The position numbers and the translations under genes were made by a program. A stretch of DNA of 55,963 bases, taken from assembly GCF_000189395.1 (NCBI RefSeq), contig NZ_AEPB01000043.1:1-55963 (forward strand). Reading direction: 5' to 3'. Below the pieces are notes generated by a model. It was given only the letters and a program-made list of their open reading frames with translations. It searched no databases and had not been told where the DNA came from. This document shows positions 1-7,467 of this stretch, in pieces. The DNA comes from Planococcus donghaensis MPA1U2. Lineage in GTDB: Bacteria > Bacillota > Bacilli > Bacillales_A > Planococcaceae. Position 1 is the first letter of the stretch, and the number at the start of each line of letters is the position of its first letter.

Positions 1-119
1 TCTCCGTGGACCATCCCAGTTGAAGGCTTCTTGCTACGAACAAAGTGAAATGCTTTAGTGCGCTTCACCGTATAAACAACGTGTTAAAATATTTTCCCTA
101 CTCACTCTAGGATTCGGAG

Positions 120-221
120 CACCTAGTGGCGACTCCAGCGGAAAAACGAAGTGATGAGACCCCGCAGGAGCTTGCGACGAGGAGGCTCAGCGCGGAGTCC
201 GCGGAAGGCGTCCACTAGGTG
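120..221. repeat. GC-rich palindromic intergenic element
   Basis: The 10-base arm CACCTAGTGG (120-129) is exactly complementary to CCACTAGGTG (212-221). Between them lies GC-rich sequence containing GCGACTCCAGCGG, CCCCGCAGGAG and CCGCGGAAGGCG, which can fold into nested stems. The composition contrasts sharply with the AT-rich flanks. From memory, elements with the same key words (GCGACTCC, CCCCGCAGGA, GACGAGGAGGCT, CCGCGGAA) are dispersed between genes in many Bacillaceae and Planococcaceae genomes. Their function is unknown to me. Only one copy is present here. Confidence 0.7.
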
Positions 222-276
222 TGGAGAATCCCGCATGCATACAAAAAAAGAAGTAAATATTCTTTTGGCTACAAGC

Positions 277-306
277 TAAAACCATCCGTCTTCGGATGGT
301 TTTGCT
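277..306 (-). terminator. Terminator of malic enzyme gene
   Basis: Perfect 11-bp stem AAAACCATCCG (278-288) / CGGATGGTTTT (293-303) with a 4-base loop, directly after the malic enzyme stop. The T-run on the minus strand is only four bases, and the plus strand also has a T-rich tail, so it may work in both directions. Confidence 0.75.
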
Positions 307-307
307 T

Positions 308-1552
308 TTAACTATGCTTTTCTCCAATTGCCGATAAACTAGCTGTTTTTTGCTTTAAGTCATCTGTTGCAATTGTTTTCCGGGCTACTCCTGTTTCGAT
401 AGCTGCTTTAGCCACTGCTGCCGCTACCGCTGAAGCTACACGTAAATCAAATGGTTTAGGAATTACGTACTCTTCGTTTAATTCATCTGTTTCTAACAAG
501 CCTGCAATGGCTTCGACTGCGGCGATTTTCATCGCATCGTTGATATCAGTAGCCAATACATCTAAAGCCCCTCTAAAGAGCCCTGGAAATGCCAGTACAT
601 TGTTGACTTGGTTCGGAAAGTCAGAACGACCTGTTCCCACAACTCTTGCTCCTGCACTTTTCGCCAAATGCGGAAGAATTTCTGGATTTGGATTTGCCAT
701 TGCAAAGATAATAGCATCGTTATTCATTGTCTGAACCATCTCTTCAGTCAATGCACCTTCAGCTGATACACCGATAAAGACATCCGCGCCTTTTATTACA
801 TCCGCTAGCAAACCTTCTTTGCGTTCATAATTACTCATTTCAGCCACTTCCGCTTTAAATGGATTCATACCATTTTTGCGTCCTTTATAAATGGCTCCTT
901 TTGTATCACACATAATTAGATGGGCAAAGCCAAATTTGCTTAGTAATTTGACAATCGCAATACCTGCAGCTCCGGCACCGTTAACAACTATTTTCGTTTC
1001 TTGAACGTCTTTTCCAACCAATTTCAATGCATTGATCAATCCTGCTAACGTGACAATAGCTGTCCCGTGTTGATCGTCATGAAACACCGGGATGCCCATT
1101 TCCTTTTTCAGCCGTTCTTCTACAATAAAACAAGTCGGAGCGGCAATATCTTCAAGGTTCACTCCACCAAATCCAGGTTCAAGCAGTTTCACGGTTTGAA
1201 TAATGGTTTCAGCGTCTGTTGTATCTAAACAAATCGGGAAAGCATCTACACCAGCAAACTCCTTGAACAAAATTGCTTTTCCTTCCATGACAGGTAGCGA
1301 TGCTAAAGGACCAATATTGCCCAGACCGAGAACTGCAGTACCGTCTGTTACCACTGCGACCATATTGCTTTTCATCGTATACTCGTAAACTTTCGATGGG
1401 TCAGCTGCGATTTCTCTACACGGTTCCGCTACTCCAGGAGAATAAGCGAGACTTAAGTCCCTCTCGTTTTCTACTGCTACCTTTGAACGAATCTCCATTT
1501 TTCCCTGATGCGTTCTATGCAATTGCAGCGAATCATTTTTTAGATTGGACAT
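308..1552 (-). CDS. NAD(P)-dependent malic enzyme (MaeB/YtsJ type)
   Basis: Decarboxylates malate to pyruvate with reduction of NAD(P), a cytosolic anaplerotic enzyme. The start at 1552 gives 414 residues, the length of the short bacterial malic enzymes. Visible motifs: YSPGVAEPC near residue 37, the metal/substrate segment VFHDDQHGTA near 156, and the Rossmann motif GAGAAG near 192. The start was chosen because AAGGAG (1562-1567) lies 9 bases upstream of this ATG, whereas the in-frame ATG at 1585 overlaps a consensus -10 box. The gene is monocistronic and ends at a hairpin. Which cofactor is preferred cannot be read from the sequence; the symbol could be maeB or ytsJ. Confidence 0.93.
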   Translation of the reverse strand: MSNLKNDSLQLHRTHQGKMEIRSKVAVENERDLSLAYSPGVAEPCREIAADPSKVYEYTMKSNMVAVVTDGTAVLGLGNIGPLASLPVMEGKAILFKEFAGVDAFPICLDTTDAETIIQTVKLLEPGFGGVNLEDIAAPTCFIVEERLKKEMGIPVFHDDQHGTAIVTLAGLINALKLVGKDVQETKIVVNGAGAAGIAIVKLLSKFGFAHLIMCDTKGAIYKGRKNGMNPFKAEVAEMSNYERKEGLLADVIKGADVFIGVSAEGALTEEMVQTMNNDAIIFAMANPNPEILPHLAKSAGARVVGTGRSDFPNQVNNVLAFPGLFRGALDVLATDINDAMKIAAVEAIAGLLETDELNEEYVIPKPFDLRVASAVAAAVAKAAIETGVARKTIATDDLKQKTASLSAIGEKHS

Positions 1553-1583
1553 TTGCCTCATCTCCTTAGGTTCATAATTGTTC

Positions 1584-1589
1584 ATTATA
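1584..1589 (-). promoter_or_regulatory. -10 box of malic enzyme promoter
   Basis: A consensus TATAAT on the minus strand (ATTATA on plus) 32 bases upstream of the chosen ATG. It overlaps the upstream in-frame ATG at 1585, which rules that start out. The -35 region is poor (TTTCAA at 16-bp spacing). Confidence 0.55.
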
Positions 1590-1754
1590 AAGGGTATTTA
1601 GATAATTGAAAGACTTTTCAATCAATTCTAACAATAATCAGACTTTAGGCGGATAAAGCGTCAAAAGATTTAGTAGGTCCAACTAAATCTATTTACTCGA
1701 ATACTTTAGCCAATGAACAAATTAGTGATGATATCCGCAGGCGATATTTTCTCA

Positions 1755-1785
1755 CAAAAAAGCCTACCTAATATCGGTAGGCTCG
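1755..1785 (-). terminator. Terminator after lipoprotein gene
   Basis: Stem AGCCTACC (1761-1768) / GGTAGGCT (1776-1783), followed on the minus strand by seven T. It lies 13 bases beyond the lipoprotein stop codon. Confidence 0.85.
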
Positions 1786-1797
1786 TCATCTATGCGC

Positions 1798-2481
1798 TTA
1801 CTCTATTTCAACACTTTCTAATACAGAAGTTACAACAAATTCTTCTTGTCCTTCTTCTTGCATCCGAAATTCACGCTTTACCTCACCATATCCCTCAGCA
1901 AAGTAAGTTTTATTCATCGCATTTTCAGTTTCTTCACTTTCAAGAACAATTGCGTTTTTAAATTTTTGAAAAGGCGTCTCACCGGTCGCATCTGTTTCAG
2001 TAACTGTCCAGTTTTCAATTACCGTTCCTACTTCTAACGGCAAAGTTAAATACGTTCGAATTGGTTGTAATGCCTCTAATTCTTCTGAACTTGCAACAAA
2101 GTCCTCATAAAATTCAGTTTGCTCTTTCACTAGTTCTACCGCATTTTCGCCCACTCTGTAAACTTTCAACATCACTGTTCCGCCATTGTCTTCATAAGTA
2201 GCGATATGTTGATCATCCATATAAACGGTCCGAAGTGTAAAACTTGCGTATTCATTTCCTTCTCCAAGAAAAGTAGCTGTAGAAGTGTCTGGCATAAAAA
2301 AAGTAGACAAATCTATATATACGGTTTCTTCATCGTCAGTTTGCTCTTCTACTGCATTTTCTGATCCTTCTTCAATTAGATTACTATCCTCTTCTGGAGA
2401 CTGTTGTTCTTCTGAGCTTTCACTATTGCATGCTGTTAATAGCAACAGTATAGCTAAAGTAAAACTCATGAATTTCAGCAT
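1798..2481 (-). CDS. Putative lipoprotein of unknown function
   Basis: A 227-residue exported protein. The N-terminus is a hydrophobic signal with lipobox LTAC, so Cys18 should be lipidated and the protein anchored on the outer face of the membrane. Residues 19-50 are an acidic Ser/Glu-rich linker. The rest is a beta-rich soluble domain that I do not recognise. It has a good ribosome site (AAAGGAG, 10 bases before ATG). It lies downstream of the capsule-kinase-like operon but beyond that operon's terminator, so co-function is not implied. It could be a conserved Bacillales hypothetical lipoprotein; no enzymatic motif is visible. Confidence 0.8.
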   Translation of the reverse strand: MLKFMSFTLAILLLLTACNSESSEEQQSPEEDSNLIEEGSENAVEEQTDDEETVYIDLSTFFMPDTSTATFLGEGNEYASFTLRTVYMDDQHIATYEDNGGTVMLKVYRVGENAVELVKEQTEFYEDFVASSEELEALQPIRTYLTLPLEVGTVIENWTVTETDATGETPFQKFKNAIVLESEETENAMNKTYFAEGYGEVKREFRMQEEGQEEFVVTSVLESVEIE

Positions 2482-2527
2482 ATCGAATCTTCTCCTTTAG
2501 GAAAGTCATGTGCATGATCGAATGCTT

Positions 2528-2857
2528 TTAGAGATGGAAAGAGTCGTCGTATAAAGGTTTCATATGCAAATCATATTCCTTTTTCACATCTTCAATATCG
2601 TAAATAGTTCCTGACTCATCTGAATGACTCATTTGTTCAATTTGTTCATGAACCAAATCGGCAAAATATTTTCCACAGGCTACATCATTCGGGTATTTTG
2701 CTTTTACTTTTTCCACAAGTTCCTCGTCTAGTATTTGGTTGAATGCATGAAACATTGCTGCATTTACAATCGTTAACGACTTTTTAGAAGCATACGATAC
2801 CATGTAATAATTTCCGTAACGATCTTTTAGTAAATCTTTTTTCGGCACTATTTCCAT
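2528..2857 (-). CDS. Small hypothetical protein, 109 residues
   Basis: Unrecognised soluble protein with a strong ribosome site (AAGGAGG, 9 bases before ATG). It has no signal peptide or membrane segment. The N-terminal half is rich in beta-type residues (NYYMVSYASKKSLTIV), the C-terminal half is acidic. It lies 46 bases upstream of the lipoprotein gene, in the same direction, and after the terminator at 2932-2962. It may form a small unit with the lipoprotein gene. Confidence 0.7.
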   Translation of the reverse strand: MEIVPKKDLLKDRYGNYYMVSYASKKSLTIVNAAMFHAFNQILDEELVEKVKAKYPNDVACGKYFADLVHEQIEQMSHSDESGTIYDIEDVKKEYDLHMKPLYDDSFHL

Positions 2858-2931
2858 AACTTCGCCCTCCTTTATTTCTATAGTATTCCATACCCTTCTG
2901 CTCTTCTGAAAAAACAGTTAGACTCTATAAT

Positions 2932-2962
2932 ACAAAAAACCCCCTGCCCTGTGCAGAGAGTT
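2932..2962 (-). terminator. Terminator of the capsule-kinase-like operon
   Basis: Ten-bp stem AACCCCCTGC (2938-2947) / GCAGAGAGTT (2953-2962), with two G-U pairs in the RNA, followed on the minus strand by TTTTTT. It sits 19 bases after the stop of the dehydrogenase-like gene. Confidence 0.75.
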
Positions 2963-2981
2963 CCAATGGTGACGTATACTT

Positions 2982-4268
2982 TTATAAGCGCCATAAGTGA
3001 ATCTTTTCTGGTTTTTTCGCTTCCTCTAGTACACCTTTAATATCAAATACGATTCCTTGTTGCTCGATTAATAAGTCTTCAAACAGTTTCCAACTATTGT
3101 TCCTATAAGCTTTATGTGGAACAGCTAACACCACTGCATGGGCCGGTTGCAATTCTTGATGAGGTAATAATTCAAATTTGTAATGGCTTTGCGCATCTTC
3201 AACAGAAGCATAAGGATCGGCTAACTGAACATCAATGCCATGCAATCTTAGTTCTGTAACAATGTCTACTACTTTAGAATTGCGTAAGTCAGGAACATCT
3301 TCTTTAAAGGACAGTCCTAAAATAATCACGCGACCCTCAGATAAAATAACATTTTCTTGAATCATTTTTTTCATCAAAGCTTGTGCAATAAACCGGCCCA
3401 TACCGTCGTTAACTTTTCGCCCTGGTAAGATAACTTGAGAGCTATGTCCAAGCGCTTTCACTTTATCTGTTAAATAAAATGATGCGAGTTCGATCTCTTG
3501 TCCCCCTACTAAACTTGGTACAGTCTTCACAAAATCCCGTTTGCTCCCAGCTGTCGCCAATACTTCTTGTGTGTCAATTTCTAAATGCTCACAAATTAAC
3601 GCCAATTCGTTTATCAAAGCCACATTAACATCTCTTTGAATGTTCTCGATTAACTTTGCTGTTTCAGCAACTTGGATAGAAGGTGCTTTGTAAATGCCTC
3701 CATTCACTACACTGCCATATACTAACGCAAGAAAAGCAGTGACTTCTTCGTTTTGGCTGGCAACTACTTTTTTCATATTCTTGAAGTTATTCTTTTTATC
3801 TCCTGGTAATGTTCTTGCCGGAGAATAGCCTACAAAAAATTCCTTGCCATTTTCGTAGCCTGAATACTTTTCTAGCAAAGGAATACAGATGTCTTCAGTC
3901 ATTCCAGGTCCGACGATTGTTTCATAGACCACAACTGCTCCTTTTTTCATATGTTGTCCTACGCATTTACTTGCTATTTTTATAGCAGATATATCTGGCA
4001 ACTGATCTTTATCCAGAGCAGAAGGTACCGCTATAATAATAAAACCTGCATCTTGTAAATCTGCAGGGTCGGTTGTAAAAGCAATTGTTGCTTTTGTCAG
4101 TTCCTCACGGCTTATTTCATGAGTCTTATCCACACCTAGCATTAATGCCTGAATTCTGGCTGTACTTATGTCGTAGCCTGTAACTGGATATTTTTGATTA
4201 AAAGCAACCGCTACGGGCAATCCGACATAACCCAATCCAACTACTGCTATTTTCAGATTGTCTAACAT
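2982..4268 (-). CDS. UDP-sugar dehydrogenase homologue lacking catalytic residues
   Basis: A 428-residue, full-length homologue of nucleotide-sugar dehydrogenases (WecC/TviB/CapO group), which oxidise UDP-HexNAc to the uronic acid with NAD. The NAD motif GLGYVGLP (11-18) is intact, as are Lys205 and Asn209 of AKLIEN. However, the family motif GGHCIGVDP reads GGQEIELAS at 255-263, so the catalytic Cys is Glu258 and the Asp is Ala262. SPER reads SPAR (Glu to Ala151), and the Thr of the STVxPG loop is Ile118. I infer a fold that may still bind nucleotide but is not a dehydrogenase. Last gene of an operon with a tyrosine kinase; CapO/Ugd proteins are known kinase substrates in staphylococci and Bacillus, so a regulatory role is plausible. 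Start ATG follows AAGGGGG at a rather long 12-13 bases. Confidence 0.85.
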   Translation of the reverse strand: MLDNLKIAVVGLGYVGLPVAVAFNQKYPVTGYDISTARIQALMLGVDKTHEISREELTKATIAFTTDPADLQDAGFIIIAVPSALDKDQLPDISAIKIASKCVGQHMKKGAVVVYETIVGPGMTEDICIPLLEKYSGYENGKEFFVGYSPARTLPGDKKNNFKNMKKVVASQNEEVTAFLALVYGSVVNGGIYKAPSIQVAETAKLIENIQRDVNVALINELALICEHLEIDTQEVLATAGSKRDFVKTVPSLVGGQEIELASFYLTDKVKALGHSSQVILPGRKVNDGMGRFIAQALMKKMIQENVILSEGRVIILGLSFKEDVPDLRNSKVVDIVTELRLHGIDVQLADPYASVEDAQSHYKFELLPHQELQPAHAVVLAVPHKAYRNNSWKLFEDLLIEQQGIVFDIKGVLEEAKKPEKIHLWRL

Positions 4269-4349
4269 AGTGACAGTTTTCCCCCTTTTTTACTTTCCCA
4301 TTGAGCTATTCGGATTGCCCTCTCTCATTGTTCAAATTGTGTTGCATTT

Positions 4350-4853
4350 TTAAAGTAAATTTTCTTTTTCTCTCAACCACGTAATTAGAATAGCTTGTCC
4401 TTTTGAATCTAGTGCAAACTTCCAAGAAATCACATCATCTACTTTATTTTCGATATGAAGGTTAATAGCAAAAGCCTTAAGTTGGTCAAAATTCGGGATT
4501 TTACCCCCTTCAAAGACAAACCGCGTTTGCGGATGCTTGTCGATTTTTTGAAGAGTTTTTAAATGATAAGCATACGGTTTCAAATTTCCTTCTTGATCCA
4601 AACCACATGAAACTTCTCCAATTTGCTTTTCTACGTCCACATTACTATCAACTGTCCCAATTTCTAAACTTCCTGATAGCAATGCAACTGTATTGTTTTC
4701 GCAATACGTTACCAAATGGATGATATTCAACGAATAGGGATAAATTTTGTTTAAAAAGGGATGTTGTTCTATCATATCGTCATTTTGGAATGGCACACTT
4801 CTTCCAAAAACTTCTTCGAAAAGATACTCATTATGATATTTTTCTGCTCCCAT
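4350..4853 (-). CDS. Hypothetical protein of kinase operon, 167 residues
   Basis: Unrecognised soluble protein without signal peptide, membrane segment or familiar motif. It contains a hydrophobic core stretch (YSLNIIHLVTY) and ends in the charged LREKENLL. The ATG at 4853 is preferred because AAAGGG ends 8 bases before it; the in-frame GTG at 4862 would overlap that ribosome site. It begins 18 bases after the SDR-like gene and precedes the dehydrogenase-like gene, so it is almost certainly co-transcribed with them. No function can be proposed beyond membership of the operon. Confidence 0.75.
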   Translation of the reverse strand: MGAEKYHNEYLFEEVFGRSVPFQNDDMIEQHPFLNKIYPYSLNIIHLVTYCENNTVALLSGSLEIGTVDSNVDVEKQIGEVSCGLDQEGNLKPYAYHLKTLQKIDKHPQTRFVFEGGKIPNFDQLKAFAINLHIENKVDDVISWKFALDSKGQAILITWLREKENLL

Positions 4854-4871
4854 TTCTTCCACCCTTTCTTT

Positions 4872-5807
4872 TTATTGCTTAATAATTGATATTACAAGTT
4901 CTTGTACTTCATCCTCAGAGGCTGTTTTCAGCTGCTTTAATAGACGTGCCATCTCTATTTGACTAAGCTCTTCCTGTTGTTGAAGTTCTGTATAAACAAA
5001 CTTATTTTTGTATTGCGTTAAGTCTCCTTTATCAAATGCAGTTGTTGTACCACCAATTTGAAGAACCTTTTGGACTGCATTAATAACTTCTACTTGCTGC
5101 TCAAAAACTGGATAAAACTTTGAAGCTAACTGCTCAGTAAAGAAAAACCCTGGTAATCGAATAATGATGTATTTTGTTAAACTGGTTTGTGAAATACTCT
5201 CCACAATAACTTCTGATAATCTTTTAGTAACTTCTAGTAAGTTACTGGGGTTTTCTGCCTGTCCCGAGGAAACTAGAACAAATACCCCCACATTATATCG
5301 GTTCGCTGCTTCTGCAATATTATTTGTTCCTAGTGCATTCGCGTATACAGCTTCAGCAAATTGTTCTTCTGTAAAATCAATTTGATGATTGCCTGCTGTG
5401 TGGTAAATCACATCTGGCATATACAGTTCAACCACTTCAAAAATTCTTTTTTTATCTTGAATATTCATAATGATGGGGATGATTTCTGTTTGATCCCCCA
5501 ATTGTTTTCTTAGCTCATACTCGATTGTATAAATCGATTGTGGACCATGTCCGACTAGCAAAATACGTTCGGGAGAAATTTTCAGTAACTGACGACTAAT
5601 TTCTGAACCGATCATTCCCCCTGCTCCGGTAATCATCACGACTTTTCCTGTGAGATGCTCCATCTTTGACAAGCTTTTGTGCTCAAATTTTTGTTCGAAA
5701 TGTTCAAATCCTTCCAACACAAACGTACGGAACTGCCGATAAGCAAGAAGGAAAGTCTTTTGAGAACGATGAAGGCTTTTGCGTATACGTCGTTTATCGA
5801 TCTTCAT
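4872..5807 (-). CDS. EpsC/CapD-like SDR lacking catalytic Asp/Lys
   Basis: A 311-residue relative of the soluble domain of UDP-GlcNAc 4,6-dehydratases (EpsC, CapD, FlaA1), without the membrane part of EpsC/CapD. The nucleotide motif TGAGGMIGSE (60-69), GHGPQSIY and YHTAG are recognisable. The active-site segment, SSDKAVNPxNVMGATKR in family members, here reads SSGQAENPSNLLEVTKR (180-196): the catalytic Asp and Lys are Gly182 and Gln183. The HKHVPLME loop reads NHQIDFTE, and the C-terminal RFGNVLGS and RPGEKMYEEL motifs are missing. I infer a nucleotide-binding pseudoenzyme. The N-terminal 50 residues are basic and helical. The gene starts 33 bases after the kinase gene with ribosome site AAAGGAA. 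Confidence 0.82.
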   Translation of the reverse strand: MKIDKRRIRKSLHRSQKTFLLAYRQFRTFVLEGFEHFEQKFEHKSLSKMEHLTGKVVMITGAGGMIGSEISRQLLKISPERILLVGHGPQSIYTIEYELRKQLGDQTEIIPIIMNIQDKKRIFEVVELYMPDVIYHTAGNHQIDFTEEQFAEAVYANALGTNNIAEAANRYNVGVFVLVSSGQAENPSNLLEVTKRLSEVIVESISQTSLTKYIIIRLPGFFFTEQLASKFYPVFEQQVEVINAVQKVLQIGGTTTAFDKGDLTQYKNKFVYTELQQQEELSQIEMARLLKQLKTASEDEVQELVISIIKQ

Positions 5808-5840
5808 ACGTTTTCTTCCTTTCCTTTTGAGTCAGCTTTT

Positions 5841-6536
5841 TCAATCATTATAATTATGGTAATAATAATTTTCGCTTGTTAACGGATAATTATTCAAAAC
5901 GACCCCTAAAATAAATGCTTTCGCAGTTGCTAAAGAATCTCGTGCCTTTTCGACACTTACTTTTTCTGATTTTCCTGTGTTTACAACTAATACCGTTCCA
6001 TCGCATCTGTTCGCTAAGATTTTAGCATCGGTAACGGAAAGGATTGGCGGTGAATCAAAAAGAACATAATCATATAGTTCCCGCATCTCTCCCATTAATT
6101 CATCCAAAGTATCTGACTCTAGTAATTCAGCTGGATTTGGCGGAATTTGTCCACTCATTAGCAAATCCAAATTTGGAATTCCACTCGCTTTAACCGAATG
6201 TTTCAACGTGCCTTTCCCCAACAGTAAATTAGACAGACCTGTATTATTGCCTAATTGGAAAGTTCTAAATAATGTCGGACGTCGCATATCTGCATCAATT
6301 AATAAAACTCGTTTTCCAGTTTCTGCAAAAACAATAGCCATATTTGCAGCAGTGGTTGATTTACCTTCTTCTTTTGAAGCCGATGTAAACAAAATAATTT
6401 TCGAAGTTAAATCAGGCATTGAGAAGTTAATGTTCGTTCGTATTGTTCGATATTGTTCAGCTGCAATTGAATGTGGATTAGTACGAACCACCAATTTTCG
6501 TGGCATTAATCTTTTTGTCTTGTTCGCTGTCCGCAT
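5841..6536 (-). CDS. CapB/YwqD-like bacterial tyrosine kinase
   Basis: Cytosolic BY-kinase of 231 residues that autophosphorylates on a C-terminal tyrosine cluster when activated by a CapA-type membrane partner. Visible: the oligomerisation motif EQYRTIR (27-33), Walker A SKEEGKST (54-61), Walker A' LLIDADM (78-84), Walker B YVLFD (157-161) and the tail ENYYYHNYND, with four tyrosines. All kinase motifs are intact, unlike the two sugar enzymes downstream. Its start overlaps the upstream adaptor gene by 59 bases, with GGAGAAGGA 5 bases before ATG, which suggests translational coupling. Known targets of such kinases include UDP-sugar dehydrogenases, dehydratases and SSB proteins. Confidence 0.93.
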   Translation of the reverse strand: MRTANKTKRLMPRKLVVRTNPHSIAAEQYRTIRTNINFSMPDLTSKIILFTSASKEEGKSTTAANMAIVFAETGKRVLLIDADMRRPTLFRTFQLGNNTGLSNLLLGKGTLKHSVKASGIPNLDLLMSGQIPPNPAELLESDTLDELMGEMRELYDYVLFDSPPILSVTDAKILANRCDGTVLVVNTGKSEKVSVEKARDSLATAKAFILGVVLNNYPLTSENYYYHNYND

Positions 6537-7266
6537 AATTATCCTTCTCCAATCTATCTGATAAATTTAATGGCTTTTCCATTTTCAAGTTGCTATCTAC
6601 GGGACTTACGATTCCTAATACTTGAAGTCCTTGCATGTCTTCTATATCCTCTTCTGAACGAACTGTCGTATTTAACTGATCCAAAATTAGCGTTATGCCT
6701 ACCCCAAAAACCAAACCAACCACTGCGCCAATCGCCATATTAAAAATAGGATCGGGACGAATCGGTTTTGGATTTGCCGTCATCTCTGCTGTAGCTAATA
6801 TACTGACATTATCAACTTTCATCATTTGTTGGATTTCTTCTTGAAAAACTTTGGCAATCGTATTAGCCAAAAGGACAGCTTGCTCCATAGAAGAGTCTTC
6901 AACGGATAACGTTACAACTTGAGAACTTTCAATATTGGTTACCGTAATTCGATCCGTCAACGATTGAACCGTTTCCTCAAGTTTTAACTCTTCAATTACA
7001 GTAGTTAAAATGGCTGGACTTTTAATAATGACATTATACGTTCCAATCAATTGAAGATTGGTATTAATATCAAGACTGTTAACATCTTGGCTATTAACTG
7101 TGTTTTGGTTTACTAAAATTTGTGTCGTTGCTTTATAAACGGGTTGCATGATGGTGTAGCTTGCTACTGCCGCAAACACCACAAAAGCGAGAGTAACAAA
7201 AATGATCAAAGCTTTTCTTTTGTGCATCGCTTTCAGGAATTTATTCAGATTAAATGTACTCTCCAT
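6478..7266 (-). CDS. CapA/YveK-like Wzz-family kinase activator
   Basis: Membrane adaptor of 262 residues that in Firmicutes supplies the activating cytosolic segment for the separate BY-kinase. Two membrane helices are visible (about residues 18-40 and 173-196) flanking an extracytoplasmic domain, with the Wzz proline-rich motif NPKPIRPDP just before the second helix. The charged C-terminal tail of about 60 residues should contact the kinase. First gene of the operon, with a strong AGGAGG 8 bases before ATG and direct repeats at the promoter (7301-7346). In capsule loci such proteins set chain length, but no polymerase is encoded nearby. Confidence 0.9.
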   Translation of the reverse strand: MESTFNLNKFLKAMHKRKALIIFVTLAFVVFAAVASYTIMQPVYKATTQILVNQNTVNSQDVNSLDINTNLQLIGTYNVIIKSPAILTTVIEELKLEETVQSLTDRITVTNIESSQVVTLSVEDSSMEQAVLLANTIAKVFQEEIQQMMKVDNVSILATAEMTANPKPIRPDPIFNMAIGAVVGLVFGVGITLILDQLNTTVRSEEDIEDMQGLQVLGIVSPVDSNLKMEKPLNLSDRLEKDNYADSEQDKKINATKIGGSY

Positions 7267-7300
7267 AACTAAATCCTCCTAAGGTTCATCCTTTATAACT

Positions 7301-7346
7301 AGTATATTAGAAGTCCAAGGTTAAATAAACGTTAAATAATCTAAAA
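7301..7346 (-). promoter_or_regulatory. Operon promoter with 11-bp-spaced direct repeats
   Basis: On the minus strand the sequence reads TTTTAG-N5-TTAACG-N5-TTAACC (plus positions 7341-7346, 7330-7335 and 7319-7324), an 11-bp period. A good -10 (TATACT, plus 7301-7306) lies 12 bases further on with no proper -35. This layout is typical of promoters activated by OmpR/PhoP-type regulators, whose known PhoP boxes are TTAACA repeats at 11-bp spacing. The regulator encoded just upstream (7468-8163) is the obvious candidate; PhoP itself is an alternative. Confidence 0.55.
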
Positions 7347-7435
7347 ATTCAAATAAAAAGGAAAAATATAGTCTTAGACAACTCCCGAGCAGTTCTTTAG
7401 TATTGCATTATTTTCAAAAAAAGCAGGATATATAT

Positions 7436-7467
7436 AAAAAACACTCGGTTTTATAAACCGAGTGCTT
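7436..7467 (-). terminator. Terminator after response regulator gene
   Basis: Perfect 10-bp stem CACTCGGTTT (7442-7451) / AAACCGAGTG (7455-7464) with loop TAT and a minus-strand T-run. It separates the regulator pair from the adaptor/kinase operon. Confidence 0.88.

Larger units (their letters stand above)
1..307. other. Non-coding stretch at window start
   Basis: I see no convincing gene in this stretch. It holds a GC-rich inverted-repeat element (see 120-221) and, next to the malic enzyme stop codon, a terminator hairpin (see 277-306). The first 110 bases show only a weak imperfect inverted repeat. They may be the flank of a gene lying outside the window. Confidence 0.5.

Noticed and set aside
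2528-7266. Functional capsule biosynthesis operon
   Set aside because: No glycosyltransferase, flippase or polymerase gene is present, and the two sugar enzymes lack catalytic residues.
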